Shown here piece by piece: positions 24,495-36,359 of a stretch of 64,000 nucleotides of DNA. The first letter of the stretch is position 1, and every line of letters begins with the position of its first letter. The notes under the pieces are model-generated. The model was not told the DNA's origin. It saw only the letters and a list, made by a program, of their open reading frames with translations, and did no database searches. The position numbers and the translations under genes were made by a program. Origin of the DNA: JALYGJ01 sp963781705 (lineage in GTDB: Bacteria > Chloroflexota > Limnocylindria > Limnocylindrales > CSP1-4); NCBI GenBank assembly GCA_963781705.1, contig CAWAGP010000010.1, positions 682,001 to 746,000 of the forward strand, read 5' to 3'.

Positions 24495-26939
24495 TCAGTA
24501 AGTCAGAAATGCGTCGACGTCGACGCGCCTATTGGCCGAGGCGGCATTCTTGGTGCCCGTGACCCGGATCACGACTGTATGCGGTCCATCCGGTAGCGGC
24601 CCGGACGCCCAGACGATCGTCGCCAATTCGTAGCTCGGCTGGTAGAGGTCGACCTGCTGGAGCGGCCCGCCGTCGACCGACACCTGCGCGATGCCGCGGC
24701 TGGGGGCCAGCGTGCCCACCCATGCAACGTTGGTGCCGGTAAAGGTGAACTTGGCCTTGCGCCCTGCCGCGCCGGCGCCCTTGACCTTGCCGCCCAAAGC
24801 ACCGGCGAACTTGAAATTGCGCCAGCGGCCGGTGTAGGAGAGGTAAGCGCTGGGCTTCTCCTGAACAAGGCTGAGCGTGTCCACGGCGGTGGGTCCCGCC
24901 CAGCTGCTCCAGTTGCCGACTGTGTCGCTGGCGGCCAGCCGTAACGAGAAACTCGATCCGGGTGCGACGGTCAGGTCGACCGTCGTGGCGTCGACGGGTG
25001 ACAGCGTGACCGTCGTCCAGCGACCGCCGTCTATCTTCGACTCGAGCAGGTACTGGGCGATGCCGCTCGCGTCGATCGCCGCCGGCCAGGTAACGTGCAG
25101 CGCCACGGTGGCGCCAACGTTCTGGCCCGGGTCGATGGTTACGGCCGGCGGCTCAATGGCCGGCGGATCGGTGTCCGCGGCGGGGGACACGACGTTCGGC
25201 GTAACTGGCGGGTCGGATGGGTCCGATGCCGGTCCTGTGCCGATGCCGTTGGTCGCCGTGACGGTGAACGTGTATGAAACGGTGCCGTCGCTTTGCAGGC
25301 CGGTAACCGTGCATGACAGCGTTCCGGCCGTGGTGCATTGCAGACCGTCCGGCTGGGAGGTGACGGTGTAGCCGATGATGTCGCTGCCACCGTCATTGGT
25401 GGGCGCGGTCCAGGACACGGCCGCCACGCCATCGCCCGGTGTTGCCTCGACCCCAGTTGGCGCGTCCGGCACGCTGCCCGGCGGAACGGCGGCGGCCACA
25501 GCAGCTGCCGCATTGACGATGCCGCTGCCGCACTGGTACTGACTGTGCGAGCATGAGTGCCTGGTGCCGTCGGCAGGGAAGGGCGTCGCCGTCGAGCGCA
25601 GGATGTCCTCGATCTGGTCGGGCGTCAGCGCCGGATTTTCGGCGGCCACCAGGGCTGCGGTCAGCGCCACGTGCGGCGTCGCCATCGACGTTCCGTCGTA
25701 GTACTCATAAATCCAACCAGAGCCGGACTCGTCGGGCTGGTGGTGGCCGCTGTTCAGCGTGCTCAGCACGGCCACGCCTGGCGCCGCGATGTCGACGTCC
25801 GGAGACTTGACGGTGCCGTAGTTGGAGAAGGATGAGCGCTTGCCCGACTGGCCGACGGCGGCCACGGTAAATGCGTTCGAACAGTTGGCCGGCGAAAAGC
25901 CCGCGACGTTGCTGCCGTTGTTGCCGGCGGCGACCACTACGACCTTGCCGCGGCTGCGCGCGTAGTCGATGGCCTTGTAAAGCGATGAACTGGTCGAGCA
26001 TGTGCCGGTGCCGCCGAGCGATAGGTTGAGCACGCGCACGCACGGGTTGGAGGTGGCGCAGTCGGCATACGGGTTGACCGGCAGGTAGCCGCCATTGCCA
26101 TCGCTCACTGTGGCGGATCCGGCGGCCCAGTAGATGCCGTCGATGACGTCGGACATGCTTCCGCCACATTTGCCCAGCACGCGCACCGGTTGGACCTTGG
26201 CCTCCGGCGCTCCGCCGAAGACGCCCAGGTTGTTGTTGGCCACCGCCGCGATGGTGCCGGCAACGTGCGTGCCGTGCCACGAGGAACTGTCCGTGGAGTG
26301 ACACCAATCGCCCGGATCGTCGGCATATGCGTCCCGCCCGTTTCCGTCGTTGGCAGTGGTGACATCGCTGATCAGGTCGTAACCGGGAACGTATTGGCCG
26401 ACCAGGTCGGGGTGGTCGACCTGCGGCCCGCTGTTGTCGTCGTCGAAGAGCAGGCCGGTGTCGATGACCGATACGACCACGCCGGCTCCAGTCGTAGTCG
26501 GCCAGGCGTCGATCGCGTCGATGCCGTACTTGCTATCCGGGCCTTGGGCCGAGCCCAGCAGGCCCCACATCGACGAGCCGAGCGGATCGTTGGTCGGGTA
26601 GCTCAGATCATCGACCGGTGTCATCCAGATGTCCGGCTCGACAGTCGCGACGCCGGGCGTCGCGCTGAGCTGGGCGATGGCACTTGCCGTGTCGACGCCG
26701 GCGGGCAGGCGGTAGAGCTGGGCACCGGAGGCGATCGGGCGAACGTACTGCAGCGACAGGCCGGTCGCTTCCTGCAACTGTGTCGTCTGAGCGACGATGG
26801 CCGCAGGAGTTTTGGCGGTCGCGCTGCGCCACTGGATCAGGACCTGGTTGGTGGCGCCCAATGGCACGGCGGATACGGGCTGAGACGGTCCCGCAATGGT
26901 CGTGACCGGAGTGATCGCGGCGGTCGCCTGGGCAACCAC
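24495..26939 (-). CDS. Subtilisin-like protease (S8) with fibronectin-type and C-terminal beta domains
   Basis: At least 814 residues. Propeptide to about 115 (QWRSATAKTPAAIVAQ, then VATVEPDIWM), catalytic domain about 120-480 with Asp in VVSVIDTGLL, His in SSWHGTHVAG, oxyanion Asn in VVVAAGNNGSN and Ser in DGTSMATPHV, a fibronectin type III domain (APTGVEATPGDGVAAVSW onward, about 490-580), and a C-terminal region resembling bacterial adhesion/carbohydrate modules. GTG 26939 starts in the middle of a signal peptide: the frame stays open upstream to TAG 27006-27008 and adds an RIQRFLTPFVGAALVSL stretch, but holds only CTG or ATC as possible starts. Secretion is likely; the start is unresolved. 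Confidence 0.88.
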   Translation of the reverse strand: MVAQATAAITPVTTIAGPSQPVSAVPLGATNQVLIQWRSATAKTPAAIVAQTTQLQEATGLSLQYVRPIASGAQLYRLPAGVDTASAIAQLSATPGVATVEPDIWMTPVDDLSYPTNDPLGSSMWGLLGSAQGPDSKYGIDAIDAWPTTTGAGVVVSVIDTGLLFDDDNSGPQVDHPDLVGQYVPGYDLISDVTTANDGNGRDAYADDPGDWCHSTDSSSWHGTHVAGTIAAVANNNLGVFGGAPEAKVQPVRVLGKCGGSMSDVIDGIYWAAGSATVSDGNGGYLPVNPYADCATSNPCVRVLNLSLGGTGTCSTSSSLYKAIDYARSRGKVVVVAAGNNGSNVAGFSPANCSNAFTVAAVGQSGKRSSFSNYGTVKSPDVDIAAPGVAVLSTLNSGHHQPDESGSGWIYEYYDGTSMATPHVALTAALVAAENPALTPDQIEDILRSTATPFPADGTRHSCSHSQYQCGSGIVNAAAAVAAAVPPGSVPDAPTGVEATPGDGVAAVSWTAPTNDGGSDIIGYTVTSQPDGLQCTTAGTLSCTVTGLQSDGTVSYTFTVTATNGIGTGPASDPSDPPVTPNVVSPAADTDPPAIEPPAVTIDPGQNVGATVALHVTWPAAIDASGIAQYLLESKIDGGRWTTVTLSPVDATTVDLTVAPGSSFSLRLAASDTVGNWSSWAGPTAVDTLSLVQEKPSAYLSYTGRWRNFKFAGALGGKVKGAGAAGRKAKFTFTGTNVAWVGTLAPSRGIAQVSVDGGPLQQVDLYQPSYELATIVWASGPLPDGPHTVVIRVTGTKNAASANRRVDVDAFLTY

Positions 26940-27141
26940 AAGCGATACGAGGGCTGCCCCAACGAACGGGGTCAGAAACCGTTGGATGCGGATGTGATTC
27001 GCCCCCTACCTGACATTGCCGGCGCGCCACCGACACCGCCAATGATAGGCCTTCGCGCCACGCTCGGGACGCCCCGAACGTACCGCGTCGCGCACCGGAC
27101 TATGGACGTGCCGGACGCTCCGGCGTGCGCGGCCGGCGCCG

Positions 27142-30925
<3,784 letters not shown>

Positions 30926-30937
30926 CGCGCGAGTGTA

Positions 30938-31484
30938 GGCGACCTTGGGCTAGAGGGATGCGCTAGTTCGTGGGCTATTTCACCTAGGGGAGTTCACGCA
31001 GACTGCTTTGAACCAAGTGTCTCCGCCGCTGTTAACGGCCTCCGCCGCGTGGCCGCCGACGCCCAGAAAGCAGAGGCTAGGGGCCATTTGGCACTGTTGC
31101 AACCAGGCGGTGACTGTGTAGTACTTCCGGGCAGCCAAAAGTACTCGAAGTCCCGCAGGACGAGTGCCCATCGAGGAAACCCCAGTTCGACTGCAGCGGG
31201 CTCAACGTGCACGCCATGTCCGCGTGTGCATCCCAGGAATGTAAGCAGCCGGTCTTGCGTGTGTCCCAGGAATGTAAGCAGCCGGTCTTGCGTGTGTGGC
31301 GATGTCTGGTCGCCCTGTTCCGGCGTAGCTAGAACATAGCTTCTCGGTCTTCTTAGCGGCCGGTGCAAGTTCGCATTGCGGTCTTGTTATGTGGTGCCTG
31401 GAATGCGTGATCAGCAGGTAATGTGGCGCCGTCCCTACTGCGGCAGCAGCAGGGGAAGTGTTGTAGGCGAAGGTTCACTCCTGT
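30938..31484. other. 547-bp intergenic region, no gene recognised
   Basis: Apart from the metH -10 at 30932-30937 and the 33-bp tandem repeat at 31231-31296, I see no convincing coding sequence, tRNA or terminator. Short ORFs exist on both strands (for example 30980-31171, minus) but have no ribosome site or family resemblance. Base composition is less GC-rich than the neighbours near 31320-31480, which fits a promoter region for the signal peptidase gene starting at 31485. Confidence 0.4.
31231..31296. repeat. Two perfect tandem copies of a 33-bp unit
   Basis: Copies 31231-31263 and 31264-31296 are identical; each begins TCCCAGGAATGTAAGC and ends CTTGCGTGTG. The repeat lies in the intergenic region between metH and the signal peptidase locus. 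No longer array or flanking target duplication is visible. Confidence 0.85.
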
Positions 31485-32120
31485 ATGCCGTCGGTGGTAT
31501 CAGTGAGTAGCGCGACCATCGGTTCCGACGTGGCTGCTGACGAAGTTGAACGTCTTGCCGGCGAAGTCCGTCAGTCGCAGTCTGGAAGTATTTCCAAGGG
31601 TGGGAGTGTGAGGCAGCGACGTTGGGCTGTGCGCGCCGATCGCGTCACGGTGCTGATGTTGCTCGTAGGTATCGGGATCCTTGCGCTAGGCGTCACTGTC
31701 AGGTTGATCGGATTTCACGTCAACACGGTCCTCAGCAACTCCATGCGGCCCACGTTCTCAGCCGGCGATCTCGTCGTTACGCAGACGGTGCCCATGGACT
31801 CAATCCACATCGGCGACGTGATTGCGTTCATGCAGCCCGGTGGCAGTGCGCCCGTCATCCACCGCATCTCCTCGCTGCAGGACGGAGTCATAACAACGCG
31901 CGGAGACGCGAACTCGGTCGACGATCCGTGGCATCTCACCCCTGCCGCGCCTGTCGCTTACCGCTTGGTTGCAGTTGTCCCTTATGCCGGCTGGCTCACG
32001 GAACTTCAACTGCCGCTGTTTCTTGTGGCCGGCCTGCTTGGCGGACTGGCACTGCTGCTCAGACTTCGGAAGGGGGTGATGGCGAAGCGCGTGAGCTCCG
32101 GGCCTCAGCCAGAACCGTGA
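31485..32120 (+). CDS. SipW-type signal peptidase I (first copy)
   Basis: A 211-residue S26 signal peptidase of the ER/archaeal (SipW) kind, with a Ser-His rather than Ser-Lys catalytic pair. An N-terminal cytoplasmic tail precedes a membrane helix near residues 56-78; the catalytic Ser is in VLSNSMRPTFSAGD near 86, the His in VIHRIS near 125, and the conserved TTRGDANSVDDPW follows near 135. A second membrane helix near 170-195 and a basic tail complete the topology. SipW in Bacillus processes TasA and TapA, the biofilm fibre proteins; here a TasA-like gene follows 54 nt downstream, which supports the same pairing. Confidence 0.88.
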   Translation: MPSVVSVSSATIGSDVAADEVERLAGEVRQSQSGSISKGGSVRQRRWAVRADRVTVLMLLVGIGILALGVTVRLIGFHVNTVLSNSMRPTFSAGDLVVTQTVPMDSIHIGDVIAFMQPGGSAPVIHRISSLQDGVITTRGDANSVDDPWHLTPAAPVAYRLVAVVPYAGWLTELQLPLFLVAGLLGGLALLLRLRKGVMAKRVSSGPQPEP

Positions 32121-32174
32121 TTTGGCGGTGTGTCCCGCCAAACATGTGACATTCGAGATGGAGGAAACAGTCTC

Positions 32175-33415
32175 GTGAATCTACGCAGGATTTCCGCATT
32201 GCTCGCGGTCGGCGGTCTCGTAATTGGCCTGCTCGGCAGCGGCGTCGGCGCCAGCTTCTTCGCGTCTGTCATCGGCACCGAAAACATCAATGTCGGCACG
32301 TTCCGATGCCGGATCATCAACCCGAGTGACGGCGTAATTGCGGGCGATCTCAAGTCGGTGACATACAACGCCCCGACGATCAATAGCTCGGCTGCGGGCA
32401 GCGCACCCTTCTCGTTCACCGTTCAGAACAACGGTTCTATTCCCCAGGTCCTGACCGTGGCAAAGACCGGGCAGACCGGCAGCCTCGGCGGTCACTTCTC
32501 GGACATGCCCGGCGACGCCGTCGCCGGTGGTCCTCGCGGCCAGCGCGAACCCAGGTCATCACCACTGGCATCCAGTGGGTCGAACTCGTCAACGACGACC
32601 TAGGCCGATCCGGCTCGATGACCTGGACCGTCAGCTGCAACGAGAACGCCCCGGCCGTCATCTTCGACAACACGCCGGCCGTGGTGCCGTCGAACCTCGC
32701 AAGCATCGGCCCTGAGGCCTATTCGTACAACGAGTTCGGTGCACAGGTGCAATTCGCCGGGACGGCGAGGAACCTGTCGACCGCCACCGTGACGATGAGC
32801 AGCTGGGCATGCGAAACCGGCAGCCTGGAGCACGAACGACTGCGTCACCACTCCAGGCGCAACGTTCGACGTGCCCATTACCTTCAATGTTTACAACGTC
32901 GGTGTGGGCGACGCGGTCGGCTCGCTCATCGTGACAAAGACGCAGACGTTTACGCTGCCGTATCGTCCCTCCGATAATGACCCGCTGTGTCCGTCAGACA
33001 CGACGGCATACGGCTCGGATTGTTCTCACGGCGTGGCAGCGAACATTACCTTCACCTTTGCCGGCGAGACGCTGCCCAACAACGCCATCTTCGGCATCAC
33101 GTTCAACAGCGGACAACTATGGCTACCGCCCGCTCAACGGCACCAACAGCCCGCACCGATTACCTCAACGTGGGGATGTATCCAGGCACGGGTGATGGCA
33201 GCACGGCGGTTGCGCCCTCTGTCGGCACCTGGCTCCCGGACGGCACCTCCGCGTACCTGAATGACGCCCAGGGCCCGTGGTATCTCGATGGAGGCGCCGG
33301 TGGCACCGGGACGTTCCGGCTGGACGCCGGGCGCCTGTCGGGTTCTCACCCGTTCGGCCCGATCGGACCCTACGGCGGCTACATGCCGGCCGTCCAGATC
33401 ACGGCCACCAACTAG
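32175..33415 (+). pseudogene. TasA/camelysin-like secreted protein, broken by about five frameshifts
   Basis: GTG 32175 follows a GGAGG site (32160-32164). The first 45 residues are a SipW-dependent type signal: NLRRISALLAVGGLVIGLLG, then GVGASFFASVIGTENINVG, as in TasA-family proteins. The mature part is beta-rich (SVTYNAPTINSSAAGSAPFS, FTVQNNGSIPQVLTV). The frame then jumps near 32526, 32551, 32826, 33112 and 33155, each time as if one extra base were present; spliced together the pieces give WTVSCNENAPAVIFDN, DVPITFNVYNVGVGD, NITFTFAGETLPNNAIFG and a final GYMPAVQITATN ending at TAG 33413-33415. About 410 residues if intact. Either a decaying gene or a stretch with poor base calls. Confidence 0.75.
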
Positions 33416-33449
33416 CAGGCCTCACCTAGAGCTTGCACCAAGACAATTG

Positions 33450-33479
33450 GCAGGTGCCCGGGGAAACCCGGGCACCTGC
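33450..33479 (+). terminator. Strong intercistronic hairpin with GNRA loop
   Basis: A perfect 13-bp stem (GCAGGTGCCCGGG / CCCGGGCACCTGC) closed by a GAAA tetraloop, 35 nt after the TasA-like stop and 57 nt before the next signal peptidase gene. It is followed only by TTCC, so it is a weak terminator or an mRNA-stabilising element that would set different levels for the abundant structural protein and the peptidase. Confidence 0.65.
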
Positions 33480-33535
33480 TTCCGGCCAATGACATGGCGC
33501 ACATCTGATCCATTGAAGAGAGAGGCCAGAGTCGG

Positions 33536-34273
33536 ATGATCGGCACCAGGGTCAGGCGCAAGCCCAGCCCGACCGTGACCGTCGACGTCGGCGGGATAAC
33601 GCCGCCTGCGCCTGATGCACGCATCGGGCGGCTCGCCCGAGTCGTCAGCGGGGTGACCCTTGTCTCCCTCGTTGTCCTTGGTGCCGGTGTTGTCGGCAAC
33701 CCCTGGTACCACTTCGTCTCCGTCGAGGGCGGCTCAATGGAGCCTGCAATCTCGAACGGGGAGCTGGTCGTCGTCGCGCCTGCCCCAGCCAGGGTCGAGC
33801 CCGGCATGATTCTCGTCTTGACGGTGGATGGGCAGGTCGTTACGCATCGGGTCGTGGCCGTTAACCCGGACGGGACACTCGTCACCCGCGGCGACGCGAA
33901 TCCCGTGGATGACTCGTGGAGCGGCCAGCAGATCCAGGTCGACGGGCAATACGTCGCGACGATCCCGTGGCTCGGCAACATCCTGCACGTCTCAGACGCT
34001 TCCGAGGCGCGATATGCCGACGGAGTGAGCGCGGCAGCGCAGATCACCGTGGGCCCATGGGCGGCGCCGAGTCCGACAGTTTCGTCCGACCATTTGATGC
34101 CCGCGCCTGACCCGACTGGACCTCCACCTGACCCTTCGTCGCCGTCGCCGTCGCCGTCGCCCTCGCCGTCGCCCTGCCCCCGCTCGCCTTCGCCGTCGCC
34201 CTCGGCCGCGCCTGAACCCAGCGCTCCGCTGGATCCGGGTTTGTCGCCTGCGGACGCCACGGCAAACCCCTGA
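33536..34273 (+). CDS. SipW-type signal peptidase I (second copy) with Ser/Pro tail
   Basis: A 245-residue S26 peptidase. Membrane helix near residues 35-57 (VSGVTLVSLVVLGAGVVG), catalytic Ser in VEGGSMEPAISNGE near 68, His in VVTHRVVAV near 103 and VTRGDANPVDDSW near 118, so the Ser-His pair is complete. Instead of a second membrane helix it has a long low-complexity tail from about 185 made of SPSPSPSP and similar, which may span or contact the cell wall. Start ATG 33536. Followed after 2 nt by a Ser/Pro-repeat secreted protein in the same direction, which may be its substrate. Confidence 0.85.
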   Translation: MIGTRVRRKPSPTVTVDVGGITPPAPDARIGRLARVVSGVTLVSLVVLGAGVVGNPWYHFVSVEGGSMEPAISNGELVVVAPAPARVEPGMILVLTVDGQVVTHRVVAVNPDGTLVTRGDANPVDDSWSGQQIQVDGQYVATIPWLGNILHVSDASEARYADGVSAAAQITVGPWAAPSPTVSSDHLMPAPDPTGPPPDPSSPSPSPSPSPSPCPRSPSPSPSAAPEPSAPLDPGLSPADATANP

Positions 34274-34275
34274 AC

Positions 34276-35067
34276 ATGCACCGACACATCGCCGCTGGCG
34301 TGGCGACACTGTGGATCATTACGCTCGCGCTGTCTGAGCTCGCCAACGTATCGGTGTTGGCCAGTCCGGGCGACGCGGCGCCCGCGTCGTCCCCGCCGAT
34401 CTCCAGCTCGGCCAGTCCGACCAGCTCGGCCAGCCCATCGACTTCGGCCAGTCCGACCAGCTCGGCCAGCCCATCGACTTCGCCCAGTCCGACCAGCTCG
34501 GCCAGCCCATCGACTTCGCCCAGTCCGACCAGCTCGGCCAGCCCATCGACTTCGCCCAGTCCGACCAGCTCGCCCAGTCCGACCAGCTCGCCCAGTCCGA
34601 CCAGCTCGGCCAGCCCATCGACTTCGCCCAGTCCGACCAGCTCGGCCAGCCCATCGACCGCGCCGAGCCCGTCCATCCCGCCCACAGTTATTGTCATCGG
34701 TCCCGACGGTCAGCCAATCGATGGTCACAAGTTGGCATGTCCCCTGGTGATGGTCATGGCCTCCTCTGGGTTCGGGCCAGGCTGCAAGTTCGCCTTGACC
34801 GCGACGGGAATCGGCCCGTCCGCGATCACTGTCACCGCGACGATCGCCAGCCATTCGTCGGGGATGGAGGTTGGAAAATTCAGCTTGAACGTCGTTGGTG
34901 GAGGCTCGTGGAGTCTTGGGGCTTTCCCCCAGGTCGTCGCGCGCGAAGCGTCGTGGCCGTGGTCAGCTCCCTGGACATTCGACTCGACGGTCTCATGGGC
35001 TGGTTTGACGAACGTTTCCCTGGACGGCTCGATCACCGTCGTGCTCAACATCGACGTGGCAGGTTGA
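34276..35067 (+). CDS. Secreted Ser/Pro/Thr-repeat protein
   Basis: A 263-residue protein starting 2 nt after the second signal peptidase. The N-terminus is a signal peptide (HIAAGVATLWIITLALSEL). Residues about 45-130 are repeats of SPTSSASPSTSP, a wall-spanning or stalk-like low-complexity region. From about 135 there is a beta-rich domain (TVIVIGPDGQPIDGHKLACP, ITVTATIASHSSGMEVGKF, GSITVVLNIDVAG) with one Cys pair (LACP...GPGCKF). No known family recognised; the layout is that of a surface protein with a stalk and a small head. Probably exported together with the TasA-like protein. Confidence 0.75.
   Translation: MHRHIAAGVATLWIITLALSELANVSVLASPGDAAPASSPPISSSASPTSSASPSTSASPTSSASPSTSPSPTSSASPSTSPSPTSSASPSTSPSPTSSPSPTSSPSPTSSASPSTSPSPTSSASPSTAPSPSIPPTVIVIGPDGQPIDGHKLACPLVMVMASSGFGPGCKFALTATGIGPSAITVTATIASHSSGMEVGKFSLNVVGGGSWSLGAFPQVVAREASWPWSAPWTFDSTVSWAGLTNVSLDGSITVVLNIDVAG
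34413..34660 (+). repeat. In-frame 18/36-bp tandem repeats coding Ser/Pro/Thr stalk
   Basis: About 14 half-units of 18 bp alternate between AGTCCGACCAGCTCGSCC and AGCCCATCGACTTCGSCC. Copies are almost identical at the DNA level, so recent expansion and copy-number change by slippage are likely. The frame of the surrounding gene is preserved. Confidence 0.85.
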
Positions 35068-35068
35068 C

Positions 35069-35530
35069 ATGTCAGCGCGCGTGTGGCGACTTGTGAGTGC
35101 CATGCTTGTCGGCCTGCTCGCCTTCGTCGTGGTCATTTGTGCGTCGGTGGCTCTCGGCAGCAATTCCGGGTCGCAAGCAACGACCGCCGGACTCGTGTGC
35201 CAGGCCGCACCGGTCGCGCTGACCTGGCGGGAGACCACCGGTTCAGATGCCGTCGCGCGCCTCTCCGGAATCGAGATCCGCGGCATCGACGCTGGCTGTA
35301 ACGGGCAGAGCGTAATGCTCGCAACTTACGACTCTGGCATGTCGGTGACCGGTCTTTTCCGGGCGACGCTGACGACCGGCGACGCGATCGCCGACGAGTA
35401 CTTCGACGGTTCCTGGAAGAACGCTGCTGACGGCGGCGGACCATTGGCTGCGAACGTCAGCGTTGCCCAGATCGTCTTCGAGGGTCCGTGGACGAGTCCC
35501 GATACGGTCCCCATTGGTAATGGCGGCTAA
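35069..35530 (+). CDS. Small secreted protein of the signal peptidase locus
   Basis: A 153-residue protein with a clear signal peptide (LVSAMLVGLLAFVVVICASVALG) starting 1 nt after the preceding stop. The mature part has two Cys (AGLVCQAAP and DAGCNGQSV), probably a disulphide, and is beta-rich (ALTWRETTGSDAVARLSGIE, SVAQIVFEGPW). No family recognised. By position it is a further candidate substrate of the SipW-type peptidases encoded on either side. Its end overlaps potential starts of the next gene. Confidence 0.72.
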   Translation: MSARVWRLVSAMLVGLLAFVVVICASVALGSNSGSQATTAGLVCQAAPVALTWRETTGSDAVARLSGIEIRGIDAGCNGQSVMLATYDSGMSVTGLFRATLTTGDAIADEYFDGSWKNAADGGGPLAANVSVAQIVFEGPWTSPDTVPIGNGG

Positions 35531-35534
35531 TGCG

Positions 35535-36359
35535 ATGACACAGAAGCGGACGCTCATTCCTGACAAGTTGCCAGAGGTCAAGGTCGCGGAATCTCCAGAC
35601 GAGACGGGCGGTCATGCACCCCTGACGTTGCCGCATGTCACGGACAACGGTCGCCGCCTGATCAGGGGATTGATTGCCATCCCGATTCTCGGGCAGAGGC
35701 GGGAGCTGACGCCGTCCGAGACAGGACGAGCACGCCTTCTTCGCCTGATTAGAAGGTATTGGCTGACCATCGTGTCGCTTCTTGTGGCGGTCGCGTGGTT
35801 CCTGGTGTTCCGGCCGGCGATGTGGGGCGGTCCGGTCGGCTACGACATCGTGGCCGGCGTCGGCATGGAGCCTGCGCTACATCAAGGCGACCTGGTGCTG
35901 AGCTCGGTACAGGCTTCCTACGCCGTCGGCGATGTCGTCGCATACCACGTGCCGGCCGGGAATCCCGCGGCCGGCTCGGTCGTGATCCACAGGGTCACCG
36001 GTGGCGACGCAGCCACTGGCTTCATCACCAAGGGTGACAACAGTGCGCTTGCCGACCCGTGGCGTCCAACGGCGGCGCAGATCGCAGGCAGGGTCTGGAT
36101 AGACGCTCCCGGCATCGGCTCGATCCTGCTCGCTCTGAAGGAACCAGCCGTGCTCGCGCTCGTGCTCGGCATCCTTGCCGGTACGTGGTGGTTCTTCACG
36201 TTCGGTCGCGGATCAACGGCTGGCGGAGTGGTGCACAAGCGCAGGCTCATAGCGCTACCCATCCAACGCCGCACGCTGCAGCCGGTCCCGATGGGAGAGC
36301 CCGCACAGGAGCCGGCCGAGCCCGTGGCGTCGGACGCCTCAGGTACCCTCAGGGAGTGA
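35535..36359 (+). CDS. SipW-type signal peptidase homologue with catalytic Ser replaced by Gly
   Basis: About 274 residues. It keeps the S26 layout: cytoplasmic tail, membrane helix near residues 75-95 (YWLTIVSLLVAVAWFLVF), box-B-like segment, VVIHRVTGG near 151 (His), ITKGDNSALADPW near 168, and a second membrane helix near 200-220. The catalytic motif, SMEP in the second copy, reads VAGVGMEPALHQGD near 110: GGC (Gly) stands where AGC/TCN (Ser) is needed. So the protein should fold but not cleave. Possible roles are chaperone or regulator of the active copies, or a point error in the sequence. ATG 35535 is chosen; ATG 35520 is an alternative. Confidence 0.8.
   Translation: MTQKRTLIPDKLPEVKVAESPDETGGHAPLTLPHVTDNGRRLIRGLIAIPILGQRRELTPSETGRARLLRLIRRYWLTIVSLLVAVAWFLVFRPAMWGGPVGYDIVAGVGMEPALHQGDLVLSSVQASYAVGDVVAYHVPAGNPAAGSVVIHRVTGGDAATGFITKGDNSALADPWRPTAAQIAGRVWIDAPGIGSILLALKEPAVLALVLGILAGTWWFFTFGRGSTAGGVVHKRRLIALPIQRRTLQPVPMGEPAQEPAEPVASDASGTLRE

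Noticed and set aside
30980..31171. 63-codon minus-strand frame in the region after metH
   Set aside because: No ribosome site, no recognised features; ends in a region with no other coding signal.
32520..33160. Programmed frameshifting in the TasA-like gene
   Set aside because: Five sites without a common slippery sequence or downstream structure; error or decay is more likely.
34044..34697. 217-codon minus-strand repeat protein (GLGEVDGLAEL repeats)
   Set aside because: Antisense of the Ser/Pro minisatellite; the plus-strand gene has a signal peptide and fits the operon.
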